Assembly (NCBI GenBank): GCA_016271365.2
Contig: CM028129.1
Span: 461,542,501-461,606,500 of the forward strand
DNA length: 64,000 nucleotides
Reading direction: 5' to 3'
Source of the DNA: Neoceratodus forsteri
Lineage: Eukaryota > Chordata > Ceratodontiformes > Ceratodontidae
The notes beneath the pieces are model-generated. The model was not told the DNA's origin, did not search any database, and saw nothing but the letters and a program-made list of their open reading frames with translations. Each line of letters opens with the position of its first letter. The stretch's first letter is position 1. Positions 12,116-23,460 of this stretch are shown piece by piece. A program made the position numbers and the translations under genes.

Positions 12116-13146
12116 TTTTTTTTTTTTTATTTTTATTTCCATGAACTTGCATCCTCATTCATACAGGTCCCATTGGAAATGGAATAGAGGAGTTATTGCA
12201 AAACTCATTTTTCATGTCAACCTGCTTACCCTGACACACTGTGTAACACTATCAGGCCATGACATGCATGTGAAACAATTGTGAGCTAGAGTTCTCCAGT
12301 GCATCACAATGTGTCTGCCATGTGACAGAACACTGCACTGTACCTTCCCAGGCTCTGAGCAGTGATGTGTTCCACCAATCCTTGTGCTGCCCAGCCAGCT
12401 CCCAGAGCTAATCTCTGAACCTGAGTTGCCGGCATGGAAACACAGCATGCTACCCTCTGGCCCAACAGCTGTCCCTGCACACAACATTTCTCCATAACTT
12501 TTAGGTGATTCTATCAACCAGTGACAATATGTAATCAATAACCCTGGCAAAAATACATACAGTGCAATTTATTTAACATGTCTAGCCTTTCAGCAGGTCT
12601 ACACATTATTATATGCCCCTTTTCTGGTCATAATTACTTTATTTTTCTTAAAAATTACAGTTAAATTCATTTTACCAGTTATTCATTTCAGATGGCATCT
12701 CTATACCTTAAAGGCACAAATAGGTTTGTACAAAGTGAGGTTGCTATTGACAAGGTTTTGTTAAATTTGGCCCTATCGCAATAATGTAAGACTGAAAATT
12801 GTATTAGGCTGTAGTGCAGGTTGAGCAAATATCACCATGCATGAAGTGCTGTGCCACCGCCTCTGGCAGTGGGAGCTGTGGTAGATGAGTGACTGTTAAT
12901 TTCTGTTGCAGAATGCAGCCATTTCGTTAGCTAATGTATGATGTTATAGCAATTATAACATCACTTTCTGAGCATATAGGGGGGTTTTGGATATAAAAAG
13001 ATGGGAAGGGAACCAGATTCTATGGATAAACAGAAATATTAATAAAAAATCACCAAGAAGAGTGAATTATGCGGCACCTCAGAAGTTCTGCGGTAGATTG
13101 CAAATTCTGCGCAAAATTCTGCGGTCACAGAATTCTAGGGGCCTTA
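11551..13146. mobile_element. Non-autonomous hAT element, 1596 bp
   Basis: A perfect 8-bp target duplication GCTATACT lies at 11543-11550 and 13147-13154. The ends are CAGGGCCCCTACTTTTCTGT and, reversed, TAAGGCCCCTAGAATTCTGT. Sub-terminal regions carry repeated TTCTGCGG/CCGCAGAA words on both sides, as is usual for hAT subterminal repeats. The interior has no transposase; it contains TG/TA microsatellite and unassigned DNA. It belongs to the same family as 55266-56924. Confidence 0.9.
12037..12130. repeat. (TG)n/(TA)n microsatellite with T-run
   Basis: Two TG tracts (12037-12055 and about 12075-12103) are followed by a TA tract and a poly-T run. They lie inside the hAT element. Confidence 0.9.
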
Positions 13147-13279
13147 GCTATACTGCTTATAACTGTGGTGTGGATGCATGCAATAACTTTAATGTCAGTG
13201 TTTGCTTTGCCTTTCTAAAGTCTTCTCCCACAGAAATGGGTGGTTGTTTAGCAACCCTTTGGATACTGGGGATATATTA

Positions 13280-13957
13280 TCTGGCCAGAAAGGAGCTGTA
13301 GTTGTTTGGGCACAGCAGCAGGGAGTGCTGGGGAGGAGTTGAGGATGTTGCTCGCTGCATCGGTGGTGGAGAATCCACCGGGGGCTAAATAGGCGGCGGG
13401 AGGAGCTGGGGCTGCATTGGCAGCTGGAGGGTGAATCAGGGGCAGGATGGGCACCAGAGCAGACTTCCCGGTAGCTGCAGTTGGCAGCAGGACAGAGCTG
13501 GAGGGTGCAGAGCTGGGCTAAAAAAGACAGGCCCAGCTGCCTTCACTAGATCTGGCCAGAGAGTTATAGTTGCTTGGGCACAGCAGCAGGGTGCACTGGG
13601 GAGCAGCTGAGAAGGTTGCTTGCCACATTGGTGGTGGGAAATCCACCAGGAGGCCACACAGGTGGTGGTAGGAGCTGGGGCTGCTTCGGCAGCTGGCCAC
13701 ATCAGCGGTGGAGAGCACATTGGGAGCTGCATCAGCAGTAGGAGGAGCCGTAGCTGCATCAGCAGCTGAAGAGTGAATTGGGGCAGGACTGGCACTGGAG
13801 CAGACTTCCTGATGGCTGCAGTCAGCAGCTGGCCAAGGCTGGAGGGTGTGGAGCTGCTTTTTGCCAGGAGGGTGGAGGACCAATCGGAGGACAGGGTGCC
13901 AATTTTGAATTCACAGCTGGGCTATATAGATGGGCCCAGCTGCCTTCACTAGATCTT
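13280..13957 (+). repeat. Tandem units of the LINE-A 5' region
   Basis: Unit 1 (13280-13549) and unit 2 (13550-13957) start with GGCCAGA..GTTGTTTGGGCACAG-like sequence and end with CCCAGCTGCCTTCACTAGAT; a third partial unit begins at about 13958 (TGAAAGGAGCTGTAATTGTG). Near each unit end is an A/T box before GGCCCAGCTGCC: CTAAAAAAG in unit 1 and CTATATAGAT in unit 2. Proline-rich minus-strand frames across here are by-products of the GC-rich repeat. Repeated 5' promoter monomers are known from mouse L1; that role here is inference. 13958-15540 continues as GA-rich 5' region, including a two-copy repeat of about 37 bp at 14660-14730. Confidence 0.6.
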
Positions 13958-15541
13958 CCCTGAAAGGAGCTGTAATTGTGCCCCACACCACCCACCCTGG
14001 CCCTGACCTCTATTAAATGGTCTGTGGGGATGGAGCCTTGGGGGAGGGCAAGGTAAGATTGGGTGAGCTGGAACACTAGGAAGGTCAGACTTTTTGCTGG
14101 CTGGTAGGGGGCAGGTAAAGGAGTCATGCCCATGGTACTGGCTTGGGCATTGTGATTACTGCTGGGGATTGCTAAGGCATGAAAAGCTTGTGGGCATTGT
14201 GATTATTACTGTGGACTGCCAAGGCTTGAAAGCTGGATATTGCTGGGAACAAGGGCAAATTGTTGTAAACTGACTACTGCTGGGTATTGCTTGTGTAAAA
14301 ACAGGGCACATTGATGTGATCTGACTAATGCTGGGTATTGCATGTGTAATAATAGCTGGTAGAGAACTTGTGTAGGATTGACAGTGTATAATTGCTGGAA
14401 GGGGACCATATTACTCACACCCAAAATAAGAGTAGACTTGGGGTTTGCCAGAGCGGGCATCTTTGGTAGGGTGATTGGGTGTACAGGGTGCAGGGCGGCC
14501 ATAATATTGAAATTGGGCATGGAGGTTCGGAGGGTGCTCAGTGTGTTTTCAGCTGGTGGGTCTTAGAGAGGAGGTCAAGGGGATCAGAAGGCAGCTGGAA
14601 GGTGGGAAGGGGAAGGGTTGGGGAGGTAAGGTGGGGAAAGGACCATAAGAGGTTAGACGAGGCCAAAATGGCATATCCCAGGGGACAGGTGGACAAGACC
14701 AAAGGGGCATATCCCCGGGGATAGGAAGACATGGACCATATGGTTACTCAGGAAGGGTGGGGCACGAAAGAGGCAACATACAGGAAGCACTCCATAGGGA
14801 GGGGGCTGCCCAGATGGAGCAGATGAGGAAGGGGGGATAGGAGAGAGCAAATTGGGGGAAGGCATTACACTTACTAATCGATTTACCTTGCTATATGCAG
14901 GAGATAAAGAGGAGGAGGCTGGTGGGAGAGGGGAGCTGGCAGAGAGAGAGGGTTTGGCCAGTAAACTGAGGGCAGAGGGGGACAGAGGATGGAGCCAAAA
15001 CCAAAGGAAAGGGATGGGAGGAGGGACATGAACCTAGGTTGGAGGGAGGTATGGTAGATGGAGGAGCACAGAGAGAGGCCAGGGTGGAAGGGGGCAGGAC
15101 TTGGGTCAGGCTGGTGTCCAGGCTGAGGAAGCAAACCAAGGGGGAGCAGTAGAGAGCTCTATAGACAGGCCAGCTTCAAGACAGGAAAAACTGGAAGAGG
15201 TGGAGAGTAGGGAAGAGGAGGAGGGAAGGGGAGGGAGAAATATAGCAGATGGGGTGGAAAGTGCAGGTCCAGAGTGGGGGAGGGAGCAGTGGGAGGATGC
15301 TCAGGTGGGGGATCTGAGGATAACACCTCAGGAAGGGAGACTGGGGGGGCAAACTCTGGCCACCCAGGAGAATGGGGGGCGAGGAGTAAGCTGGGAGATG
15401 CAGGCAAAAGAAAGAGTATGGTAGGGCACACACAGGTGTGTGACCCCCAGGCTGAAGGGGGAAGGAGGAGCAAGATGGGGGTCAATGACAGAAGGAGGAG
15501 CCTGGAAGGAACAAAATGGGCTAATAAAGTGGGGAAGGGGT

Positions 15542-16063
15542 GAAGGTGATTCCGCTGGGGGCTCCATGACCAGGGGTATCCAGTAGGAGGTGGTGGGGGA
15601 GAGTAAAAGCAGCCCAGTCAGGGCTAAATGTATTCCAGGGCTATCCGTACACAAGGCCAAATTCCAGCTATACTCAATAGCACTGGAATGCGGGGAATCC
15701 CCAGACTTCCTAGTACATCTGGGAACAAATGACTTGGAAGGGAACAGTGAGTTAGAGATACAGGCTAGATTCTGGGAACTGGCCAGGGTTTGCCACTCTA
15801 TAGGAAGCACAATTTCCATCTCTGAGATTCTGCTGATACCAAGGGCGACCGGGGAGGACAAGCAAAAACTTAGAGGGGTGAACCGGTGGCTCAGGGACTG
15901 GTGCAAGGCAGAGGGGTATAGGCTGGTGTGGCACTGGGGGGATACATGGGATGATAAGGGGCTATATTCCAGGGATAGGATATACCTCAATCTGGAGGGG
16001 AGGGAGATCCTGAAACTAAAGCGTGTTGGATTTATAGGTGAGAGGTGTTGTTTAAACTTGTAA
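15542..16063 (+). pseudogene. LINE-A ORF1, SGNH-esterase-like domain
   Basis: The frame shows EGDSAGGS at about 15545-15568 (block I, nucleophile Ser in GDS), HLGTND at about 15718-15735 (block III, Asn-Asp) and DRIYLNLEGREIL at 15974 (block V, where family members have DxxH). The fold and motifs match the ORF1 esterase of CR1-like LINEs, which acts on ester bonds and whose role in retrotransposition is unclear. In this copy an in-frame TAG at 15584 cuts block I from the rest, and the catalytic His is Tyr, so it is inactive. It sits directly before ORF2, overlapping it by about 20 bp in another frame. The N-terminal part of ORF1 is too decayed to place. Confidence 0.7.
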
Positions 16064-17058
16064 AGGGGAGAGGGTTAAATAAAAGAAAGGCCCCAGGAGG
16101 GCTGATAGAGGTTCCAGGTCTAGGGCAAGAAAAGAGTGTGGGGGACTGCATTGCAAATCCAAGGAGATTTGTGCAGAAGAGGGACTGCGCAAGGCTGGGG
16201 GGGACTGGGGGGGAGAGGTCGGTGTGGAGGACAGTCCTGATCAATGCCAGGAGCATGGGTAATGAAATGCCTGAGCTCCAGGCTATGCTGGTTGAGGGAA
16301 CAGTGGATGTGGTGGCAATTATGGAGACATGGGCCACCCAGAGAAATGATTGGGACCTAAACTTGGAGGGCTACAAAATATTCAGGAAAGACAGACGAGT
16401 GGGAAGAGGGGGAGGTGTAGCACTGATAGTCAGAAATGACATAGTGGTTAGTGGAGAGGAGGAGGCCGGAGGGAGTGTGGAGGCAATTTGGGTAACCCTG
16501 CAAATGAGGGGAGGAAAAAAATTGAAAATAGGGGTGGTGTACAGGATCCCCGCAGTAGAGGAAACTCTGGAGGATAAACTGGTTGAGCACATCAAGGGTC
16601 ACTGTGACATTGGAAAGGGTAGGGTGGTGGTCATGGGTGACCTTAATATGCCTGGGGCTGACTGGGATACTACGACATCCTCTGTGGCCAGGGAACAGAG
16701 ACTGATGGACGTCTTTCAGGATGCCTTCCTGGTCCAACAGGTGGAGGAACCTATTAGGGAGGATCAGATATTGGACATTGTCATAGCGGACAGTAACCAG
16801 ATAAGGGGCCTGGAGGTGTGCAGCCCACTGGCAGGCAGTAACCACACCACGGTCTGGTTTCTGCTGTATCTAGGAGGGGAGGAGAACCGCACTAATACAG
16901 TAGTAGTAGAGTTCAGGGGAGTGGACTTTGTGGGCATGGGTAGAATTCTATGGGGGAGCTTGGACAAGATTAGGCAGGACATGGATGCTGGAAGCTTGTG
17001 GGAGACCATTAAGAAAGGGGTGCAGGAGGCTACTAGGTCCTTTACAATAGTAAGGTGA
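16045..17058 (+). pseudogene. LINE-A ORF2, APE-type endonuclease part
   Basis: An open 337-residue frame encodes the target-nicking endonuclease of a CR1/L2-type LINE. Visible motifs are LINARSMGN (Asn67), METWATQ (Glu94), VMGDLNMPGADWD (Asp199, Asn201), LDIVIADS (Asp244) and GSNHTTVW (265-270). The last is normally SDH, so the catalytic Asp is Asn here. The frame ends at a stop just after the endonuclease; reverse transcriptase follows in other frames after frameshifts. Since the start lies within the ORF1 end, the true initiation codon is uncertain. Confidence 0.85.
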
Positions 17059-19100
17059 AAGCATGGTAGAACCAGTAAGCCATGTCGGTGGACCAGGGAG
17101 GTGCAAGAGGCGGTGAGGGAAAAAAAGTCTGCCTACGCATGTTTTAAGCACTCAAGGGGGGATAAGGAGTGGGGAGAGTATGAATTGATGGCCAGGAAGG
17201 TCACCAGAGTGGTGAGGGGAGCCCAGGTGGGGTTGGAACAAAACCTGGCTAGGGATATCCGGGGGGAAGGAATTCTATAGATACATAAGTGAGAAGAGAA
17301 AAGCGAGGACACAGATCAGCAGGATTAGGACTGGGGAGGGGATGGGCTCAGGAAGCAGGGGAGCAGGCAGAGGTACTAAATGAGTACTTTACCTCAATTT
17401 TTATAGAGGGAGACAGGGGATCCCTGCAGTCCGATGGTAGGGAAGGGGAGCCAACAAAATTAAGAGGTCAGTTTGAGACCAGAGGACTGAAAGAGGTTAG
17501 GCTACAGGCTGGGCCAGACCTAGAAGGGGTTGAGCGGTTGCATGAGGGGGAGGCAGGGTGGGAGAAATCACAGTGGATAGGGTGAGGGAGGACCTTCGGA
17601 AGCTAAAAACAGATAAGGCACTGGGGCTGGATGGGCTACATCTGAGGGTTTTGAAGGAACTGGCACAGGAGCTGGCAGCTCCACTGGCTGCACTCTTTAA
17701 CACCTTTCTGCAGACAGGATGGATGCCCCAAGACTGAAGAGTGGCTCATGTAGGCCTATTCACAAAGGGGGGGGGTCTAGAGAAGAGATGGGGAATTATG
17801 AGCCTGTCTGCCTAATATCTGTGGTAGGCAAAGTAATGGGGGGGCATTATCAAGGAGAGGCTTGGGAGGCAGCTGGAAAGGTTAGGGCACTGGGATGATA
17901 AACAATATAGTTTTGTCCGAGAGAGATCATGTCAGACCAACCTTGTGGAGTTTTATGACTGGGTGATGGGTGCCCTGGACAGACATAGGCCAGTGGACGT
18001 CCTTTACCTGGATTTCAGAAAGGTGTTTGATTTGGTACCCCATAATGGTCTGCTAGCAAAGTTGGAGGAGATGGGGGTGGGAGGACAGTTGCTCAAGTGG
18101 GTAGAAAATTGGGTTATGGGGTGAATACAGAGGGTAATGGTCAGTGGGATAGTCTCCTCCCCCAGGAAGGTAATTAGTGGGGTCCCCCAAGGTTCAGTAT
18201 TTGGGCCACTCCTGTTCAATGCCTATGTCTCGGATATTGGGAGGGGGGTTAGGAGTAGGCTGAGTCTCTTTGTGGATGACTCCAAACTGGGTGCACTAAT
18301 GGATAGGGAAGAAGTGAGAGAGACAGGCCAGGGTGACCTGGATACCCTGGAGGGGTGGACAAGGAGGTGGGGATTGAAGTTTAATACTGGGAAATGTAAG
18401 GTATTTCATTTGGGGGTCAGAAACCCTGACCATGTATACACCCTGGGGGTGTCACACTGCAAGTCACACCTGGCGAGAGGGATCTAGGGGTGGTGGTAGA
18501 CGTCAACATGAATAACTCTGAAAATTGTAGAAGAACCACAGCCAGAACAAACAGGACACTGGGTTGCATAGCTGGGGGAATTACATCCAGGAGGAGGGAG
18601 GTGATCCTCCCTCTGAATAATGCCTTGGTCAGGCTGCACCTAGAGTACTGTGTGCAGTTCTGGAGACCTCATGTGAAGAAGGACATAACACTGCTGGAGG
18701 GGGTCCAGAGAAGAGTCACCAGGATGATTCAGGGCATGGGGGAGGCTCTTTGAGGAGAGACTGGAAGAGCTCAGGATGTACACACTGGAGGAGAGAAAAG
18801 ACAGGGGAGACATGATGGGGTCTTCAAGTACGTAAAAGGAATAACCAACAGCGGAACCAAGGAGCTGTTCAGGTTAAAGAAGGGCAGAACAACCAGGGAG
18901 CATGAGTGGAAGTTGGAGGGGGGAAATTACAGGGGTAATGTAGGAGATATTATTTCACTGAGAGGGTAGTGGAGCCGTGGAATGTGCTGCCTGGGAGGCT
19001 GGTGGAGGAGGGCACAGTGGAGGGCTTCAAGAAAGGGTGGAACAGGTACAAGGGGAAACTAAAGCCAAAGAAGACCGTCTTGGGGGCTGGGGGGCAGGAA
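17059..19100 (+). pseudogene. LINE-A ORF2, reverse transcriptase and C-terminal part
   Basis: This is a frame-shifted continuation of ORF2. Visible parts are KADKALGLDGLHLRVLKEL (about 17608), YLDFRKVFDLVPH (about 18005, first catalytic Asp), SGVPQGSVFGPLLFNAY (about 18176), LFVDDSKL with both catalytic Asp at 18275-18280, LEYCVQFWRPH (about 18640) and EPWNVLPGRLVEEGTVEGF (18972 onward). These are the order and motifs of CR1/L2-type reverse transcriptase. The FVDD box would be compatible with activity, but several stops (for example near 18121 and 18485) and frameshifts inactivate the copy. Its end is followed by a roughly 90-bp 3' region and the TATGTTGG-type tail. Confidence 0.85.
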
Positions 19101-19384
19101 AGTGAGCACCCACTAGGCGTCTGGCTACCGAGCAGACATGACAGACCACTAGGCCTATTCTGCTGGCTTTTAGTATGTTGGTATGTTAATATATCTTCAT
19201 GGACCATGCTTGCATTCATTTGGCCTTTTCTCCTATTTTTGCATTTAGGGAGCCTTGTAAACAAGCCCATCATAAATATTCCCCTGAATAGATTGCATAG
19301 TTAAGCATATTTTTGTCTCTGAACAGTAGCTTTCTCCCCCTAGTAGTGACTACCATTTTTCTCTTGCTCACCACTAAATATATA

Positions 19385-19389
<5 letters not shown>

Positions 19390-19424
<35 letters not shown>
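19390..19424. repeat. (TA)n microsatellite
   Basis: An uninterrupted TA tract follows the LINE-A 3' end. From 19425 to 19753 the DNA is AT-rich and I see nothing further in it. Confidence 0.95.
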
Positions 19425-19426
<2 letters not shown>

Positions 19427-20512
19427 ATAGTATAAAATAGAGGTGTAAAATATAAAGAATATCAGAAAAGAGGAAACTTCAATGAATAATTAAAGGATGT
19501 TCACTTTGTCTTTAAAAGCCATAAGAAAATATTTCCTCGAAGAGTTTCTTTGACTGTAGTTTATAATCTTTTCCTTTAAAAGAACCAGATGGCTAGTAGA
19601 GGTCAAATCTATTTGATCAGTCTTGTTACCCAATTTTGAAATTTATGATGAGGTTTGGTCCTGTTAGTGGTGTTCTCTGTTCTTCTAATTTTCCCTTTTG
19701 TTATGGAAAATCTCGAGATTCTTAAGAAATAGCCAGGGATCCCATGAACACCCTAGACTTGATTTTCAGAGCCTCTTTAGACTGACATAATGTGTGTCAA
19801 ACTCCTGCTTGCATCAATGCCAGGTGTGCTGGGATCTTTCTGCTGTATTTTGGCAGCCGAGTGGTCGTGGTGCCAAACTCTCCAATGCAGTTGCAAGTGA
19901 GACTTTTCTCCAAATGGTAGGTGCACAGAAAAGGACCAATGGAAGCTGCAGCACACCTGACCATCATTGTAAGCAGTGAAATCTGTATTGGCCCTAATGA
20001 CACAAGCATCTGTGCCACCAAGGGCCACTGCCCCTGGGTCCAATCAGCACTGCAGTGAAGGGCTCTGAACACCAGGCTACATGTGGAGCACATAATTAGC
20101 CTGGCCATCTACTGGTATGACCCTTCTCACCAAGCCCAGACCATGCCTTCACCACTCCCAGCTGTCTTCCAGAGATGTGAGGCACACATCACTACCAGAC
20201 ATTCCAGGTCACAGCCACACAACTACCACTGTGGCTGTCCAGAACTGAGGCACCAGTGGGGAGGTTGTGGCCATCCCTGCACCATACTCTGTCACTTATC
20301 ACCCCTCATACAGGTGGCAGCAGGGTCCCTGCCCATGTGGCACCAATGCCACATACACAGCCCCATAGTGGCAGGTGCACACAATATCAGATGAGTTATC
20401 TAGCCCCACCACAGGAGCTTTCTGTGCTGTTGTGAGACATGCAACTGGAACAACATCCCCTGGACATGTAAATATGGAATTCCCATTGGGGTACCTGCAG
20501 AATAATGGTGCA

Positions 20513-21406
20513 TGTGACAGAAATGGGAAGGAAGGAGTTAATGGTTTGGATTCTGTAGTTGGCATTTTTTAGCAGTCTGAAAAAAATACACACACAGGCT
20601 GGAATTCCACTGTCCACTAGCATCTGGCTAGGTAAGCCATAAATCTCAGACACACAGACTCACAGTTTAAAGGGATTGGTTCACTCAAATATAAACTTAA
20701 GGATAACAGGGAATATAATTGGTCACTGATAGGTGTTCAGTCTGATTGGGACAATTAACTACTTACATGGTAGTTGACCGGTGCATTCAAAGGGGGGTAG
20801 GAATTATCTAATCTCAAGACAGAATATAAGATTCTGAAAGACAGTGAGTGGGGAGTTACTGTACTCTTGGAGCTGAAGGAAGAAACTGTCCAAGAGACTA
20901 AGCTTGGACCTACCTTTCTAGCTATGCCTGTGGGAGCTGGCAGATAGCATAGAGTCCAGTTCCCCTTGAAAGTATAGGGAAAGGGTAAGTTTGATACTAG
21001 CATATCTCAGTAATAGCCTTTTTCTTTTCTCATCTGTTATTTTAAAACATTTGTTTACTTTTCCTGTATCAGTGTTATTCTCTTGTGTTGAATATAGATA
21101 TCCTGTAATGCTTCTTTTCACTTTCTGTTAAGTAAAAAGCTATTTATTTACTGAACAGCTGTGACTGTAATGTAATTTTTCTAAGGTAATACATGGTTTC
21201 CACTGGCTGAGGTAAACTATGTTTAGCATCCACCATCTGAGAGAGACACACTACCAGACTTTGATCTGTGCAATTGCACATTTGACTACCCAGTTTAGTA
21301 AACTTGGGAGGTTGGTGTTGGGCGAACCCAGCTGGTGGCAGTGAACACCTGAGGATAGACATCTCTCTAAAAGCTGTTCCAGTTCAGAGAGAGGTGGGTT
21401 GTCACA
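20513..21406 (+). repeat. 5' LTR of the Gypsy element
   Basis: It begins TGTGACAGAAATGGG and ends GGTTGTCACA, so the termini are the inverted pair TGTGAC/GTCACA. It pairs with the 3' LTR over its full length, with scattered substitutions and small indels; by eye about nine positions in ten agree. AGAATATAAG at 20821 is conserved in both LTRs and is a candidate TATA box. Confidence 0.92.
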
Positions 21407-21430
21407 ATTGGTGGAAATGGTGGGATGATG
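21407..21430 (+). promoter_or_regulatory. Primer-binding-site position
   Basis: The sequence right after the 5' LTR reads AT then TGGTGGAAATGGTGGGAT. A TGG immediately or shortly after the LTR is the usual start of a tRNA primer-binding site. I cannot assign the tRNA from memory with certainty. Confidence 0.4.
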
Positions 21431-21595
21431 ATAACGGTCTGTTTAGCACACTGAGATACGGAGTTTGCCAGTGGAACATTTACCTAAGCAGTTGCAAAAC
21501 AGGATATATAAGAGAATACACTTGTACAACTGTTTTTTTTTTGTTTCCAGTTAGCACAGTGTAGTGTAGGGTTAAAGAAAGAGGTCTGAGGAAGT

Positions 21596-22760
21596 ATGAC
21601 TCGCTTACTGTGCAACAGCTTTGCAAAAAGTGTCAGGAAAAGGGGGGTTCAGCTTGAAGGTCTTGAACACAAGAAAAAGACAGACCTCATAGCTGCATTG
21701 GTGGCACATGACCAGAAGCAGACAGTCCCTGGGGGTGAGTCAGGAGCTGATGTAGTAGACCCCCCAAACCAGCTTGATGCACTGTGACTGCAGCTGTTGC
21801 TGCAATACAAGGCACGGGATGCTAAAGCAAAAACAAAAAGGTGGGAAACAGAAACAAGAAGACAGGAAGCAGAGAAAGAACTGGAAGAAAAGAGATTGGC
21901 AGACAGAGAAAAAGAACATCAGGAAAAAGAAAGAGAATGCCAGGATAGAGAGAAGAAACGACAGCATGAGCTCCAGAGACAACAGCATGAGAAGGAAATA
22001 ATGATCCTGCACAGCCAGCAAACTGTGAGTAATGGTGGAGTGATTTCTCCTCATGAAGCCAAAATTAATTCTAAATTGTTCCCCCAGTTTAGAGAGGGAG
22101 ATGATCTTGATCTATTTTTAAGATCATTTGAGAGAGTACGTGAGCAATTCCAATTGACTAAGGCTTTGTGGTCAGCTTATCTCACACCCTTACTTATGGG
22201 AAGGGCTTTGCATGCATTTTCTAAAATGAGTGATGAAGACTATGCTGATTGTGATAAGGTTAAAACAGTGTTGTTGAAACAGTTTGAATTAACTCCTGAG
22301 GCTCACAGAAAGAAATTTAGGGAGTTAAAGAAAAGCCCAGAAGACAGTTATGTGGAACTGCAGGTGCAACTGTGTATTTACCTTGATAGGTGGGTGGAGG
22401 GGGCTAAAGCAGACACCATGGAACTAATCAAAGATTTGTTTGTGAGGGAACAATTTCTTAAAATGGTGCCTGAGAATATGTGTGTATGGCTCTTAGACAG
22501 GACATGCACCTCCTCAAAGGAAGAGGCAGCAAGTGCTGACATATACATGTCTAGCAGGCCATATGCACAGCCTAAGTCTCATGGTGGGGGGCAGCACTTG
22601 GTTATAAGGGGTACCATGGGGGGCAGCCCAAAGGAAACCAGCCTGCTCCTAAGCCCAAAGCAGAACCCTCTGGTTCTAAAGGGACCCAAGAGACAGGACC
22701 CAAGAAATGTCATATTTGCAATCAAGTGGGGCACTTGAGATATAACTGCCATCAGAAAAT
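21596..22760 (+). pseudogene. gag: Gypsy gag: SAP-like start, coiled coil, SCAN-like capsid, zinc knuckle
   Basis: Gag packages the element RNA and forms the particle. The frame starts MTRLLCNSFAKSV at 21596. Its first 36 residues (LCNSFAKSVRKRGVQLEG, then KKKTDLIAAL) resemble a SAP-type helix-turn-helix. An in-frame TGA at 21785 interrupts it, and the same frame goes on through a K/E/Q/R-rich coiled coil (about 21820-22010), then the capsid. At 22304-22540 the run KKFRELKKSPEDSY, KDLFVREQFLKMVPENM and KEEAASAD follows the layout of a SCAN domain. A frameshift between about 22575 and 22620 moves to the frame with the zinc knuckle C-x2-C-x4-H-x4-C at 22708-22749 (CHICNQVGHLRYNC). The stop and the frameshift break the gene. 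Confidence 0.85.
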
Positions 22761-23130
22761 GATTAAGGGGCAAAGGAATGGGGAAGGGGGTGATCAAAAT
22801 AGCACTGATGTGTTTGTGGGGTATGTCCAGCCTGAAGAACCACTATACTTTGATGAGAATATGCATCTTATTGTAGTTAATGGAACAGTAACACAGGGAC
22901 TGAGGGACACAGGAGCTTACTTCTCCCTGGTGAGACAGGATCTCATCCAGGCAGAGCAGATGTTGCCTGGGAAATACTCCAAGATCTGGAGAGCCACAGG
23001 GCCAGTAGTCCAAATACCAATGGCTTGAGTCTACCTGGGCTGGGAGGGGGGTCATGGAGAAAAGGAGGTGGGGGTTGTATAGGACCTCCCTGTAAATGTG
23101 ATCATGGGGAATGATTTTGACCACAGGAAA
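22761..23130 (+). pseudogene. Gypsy aspartic protease
   Basis: This continues the zinc-knuckle frame, so protease follows gag without a gap. GLRDTGAYFSLVRQDLI carries the active-site Asp-Thr-Gly at 22906-22914, and VIMGNDF near 23097 is the C-terminal Gly-Asn-Asp block of retroviral-type proteases. TGA at 23026 and TAG near 23083 interrupt the frame. The protease would cut the gag-pol precursor. The stretch 23131-23460 is a poorly conserved linker with acidic, proline-rich residues. Confidence 0.75.
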
Positions 23131-23460
23131 AAAACTGGTGTGTGTTGCAACTCATAGTCAGGAAAAAGGACAATATTCTAAGGGTGAAGAGGGGGTGACT
23201 CAAGGTGGTCCAGACCCTCCCTCAACTGCTGAGGAAGTGGCTAGCACGGGGGAAGGGCTGGCTAGAAGCAGCAATCCTGAACCCCAGTCACAAATAGAGG
23301 AGCCCACAGGACTTCCTCCTGTAGGGACACTGGGAAGGGTCAGATAAGGGCAGCTGAGCCCTGCACAATGAACTGACCCTACCCTGCAAAAACTGAGGGA
23401 AATGGCTATAAGGGCTGAGGGTCCTAGGCAGGTAGATAGTCCATTTACTGGGACAATGGA

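Larger units (their letters stand above)
13275..19190 (+). mobile_element. LINE-A: nearly full-length CR1/L2-type LINE
   Basis: Arranged in order are a GA/GC-rich 5' region with tandem units, an ORF1 with an SGNH-esterase-like domain, an ORF2 with APE endonuclease and reverse transcriptase, and a 3' end GACAGACCACTAGGCCTATT followed by a short TATGTTGG-type tail at about 19190. The ORF1 esterase is a known feature of CR1-like LINEs. The 5' limit is approximate: I place it where the tandem units begin. Stops and frameshifts make it non-functional. No target duplication was found, as is common in these clades. Confidence 0.7.

Noticed and set aside
11903..12187. Val/Cys/Tyr-rich frames near 12.1 kb
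   Set aside because: They are translations of a TG/TA microsatellite and poly-T run.
13248..14133. Proline/alanine-rich minus-strand frames (up to 121 residues)
   Set aside because: They are the antisense of the tandem 5' units of LINE-A; repetition and composition explain them.
15328..15990. 220-residue minus-strand frame
   Set aside because: It mirrors the GA-rich LINE-A 5' region and ORF1 on the plus strand, which carries clear esterase motifs.
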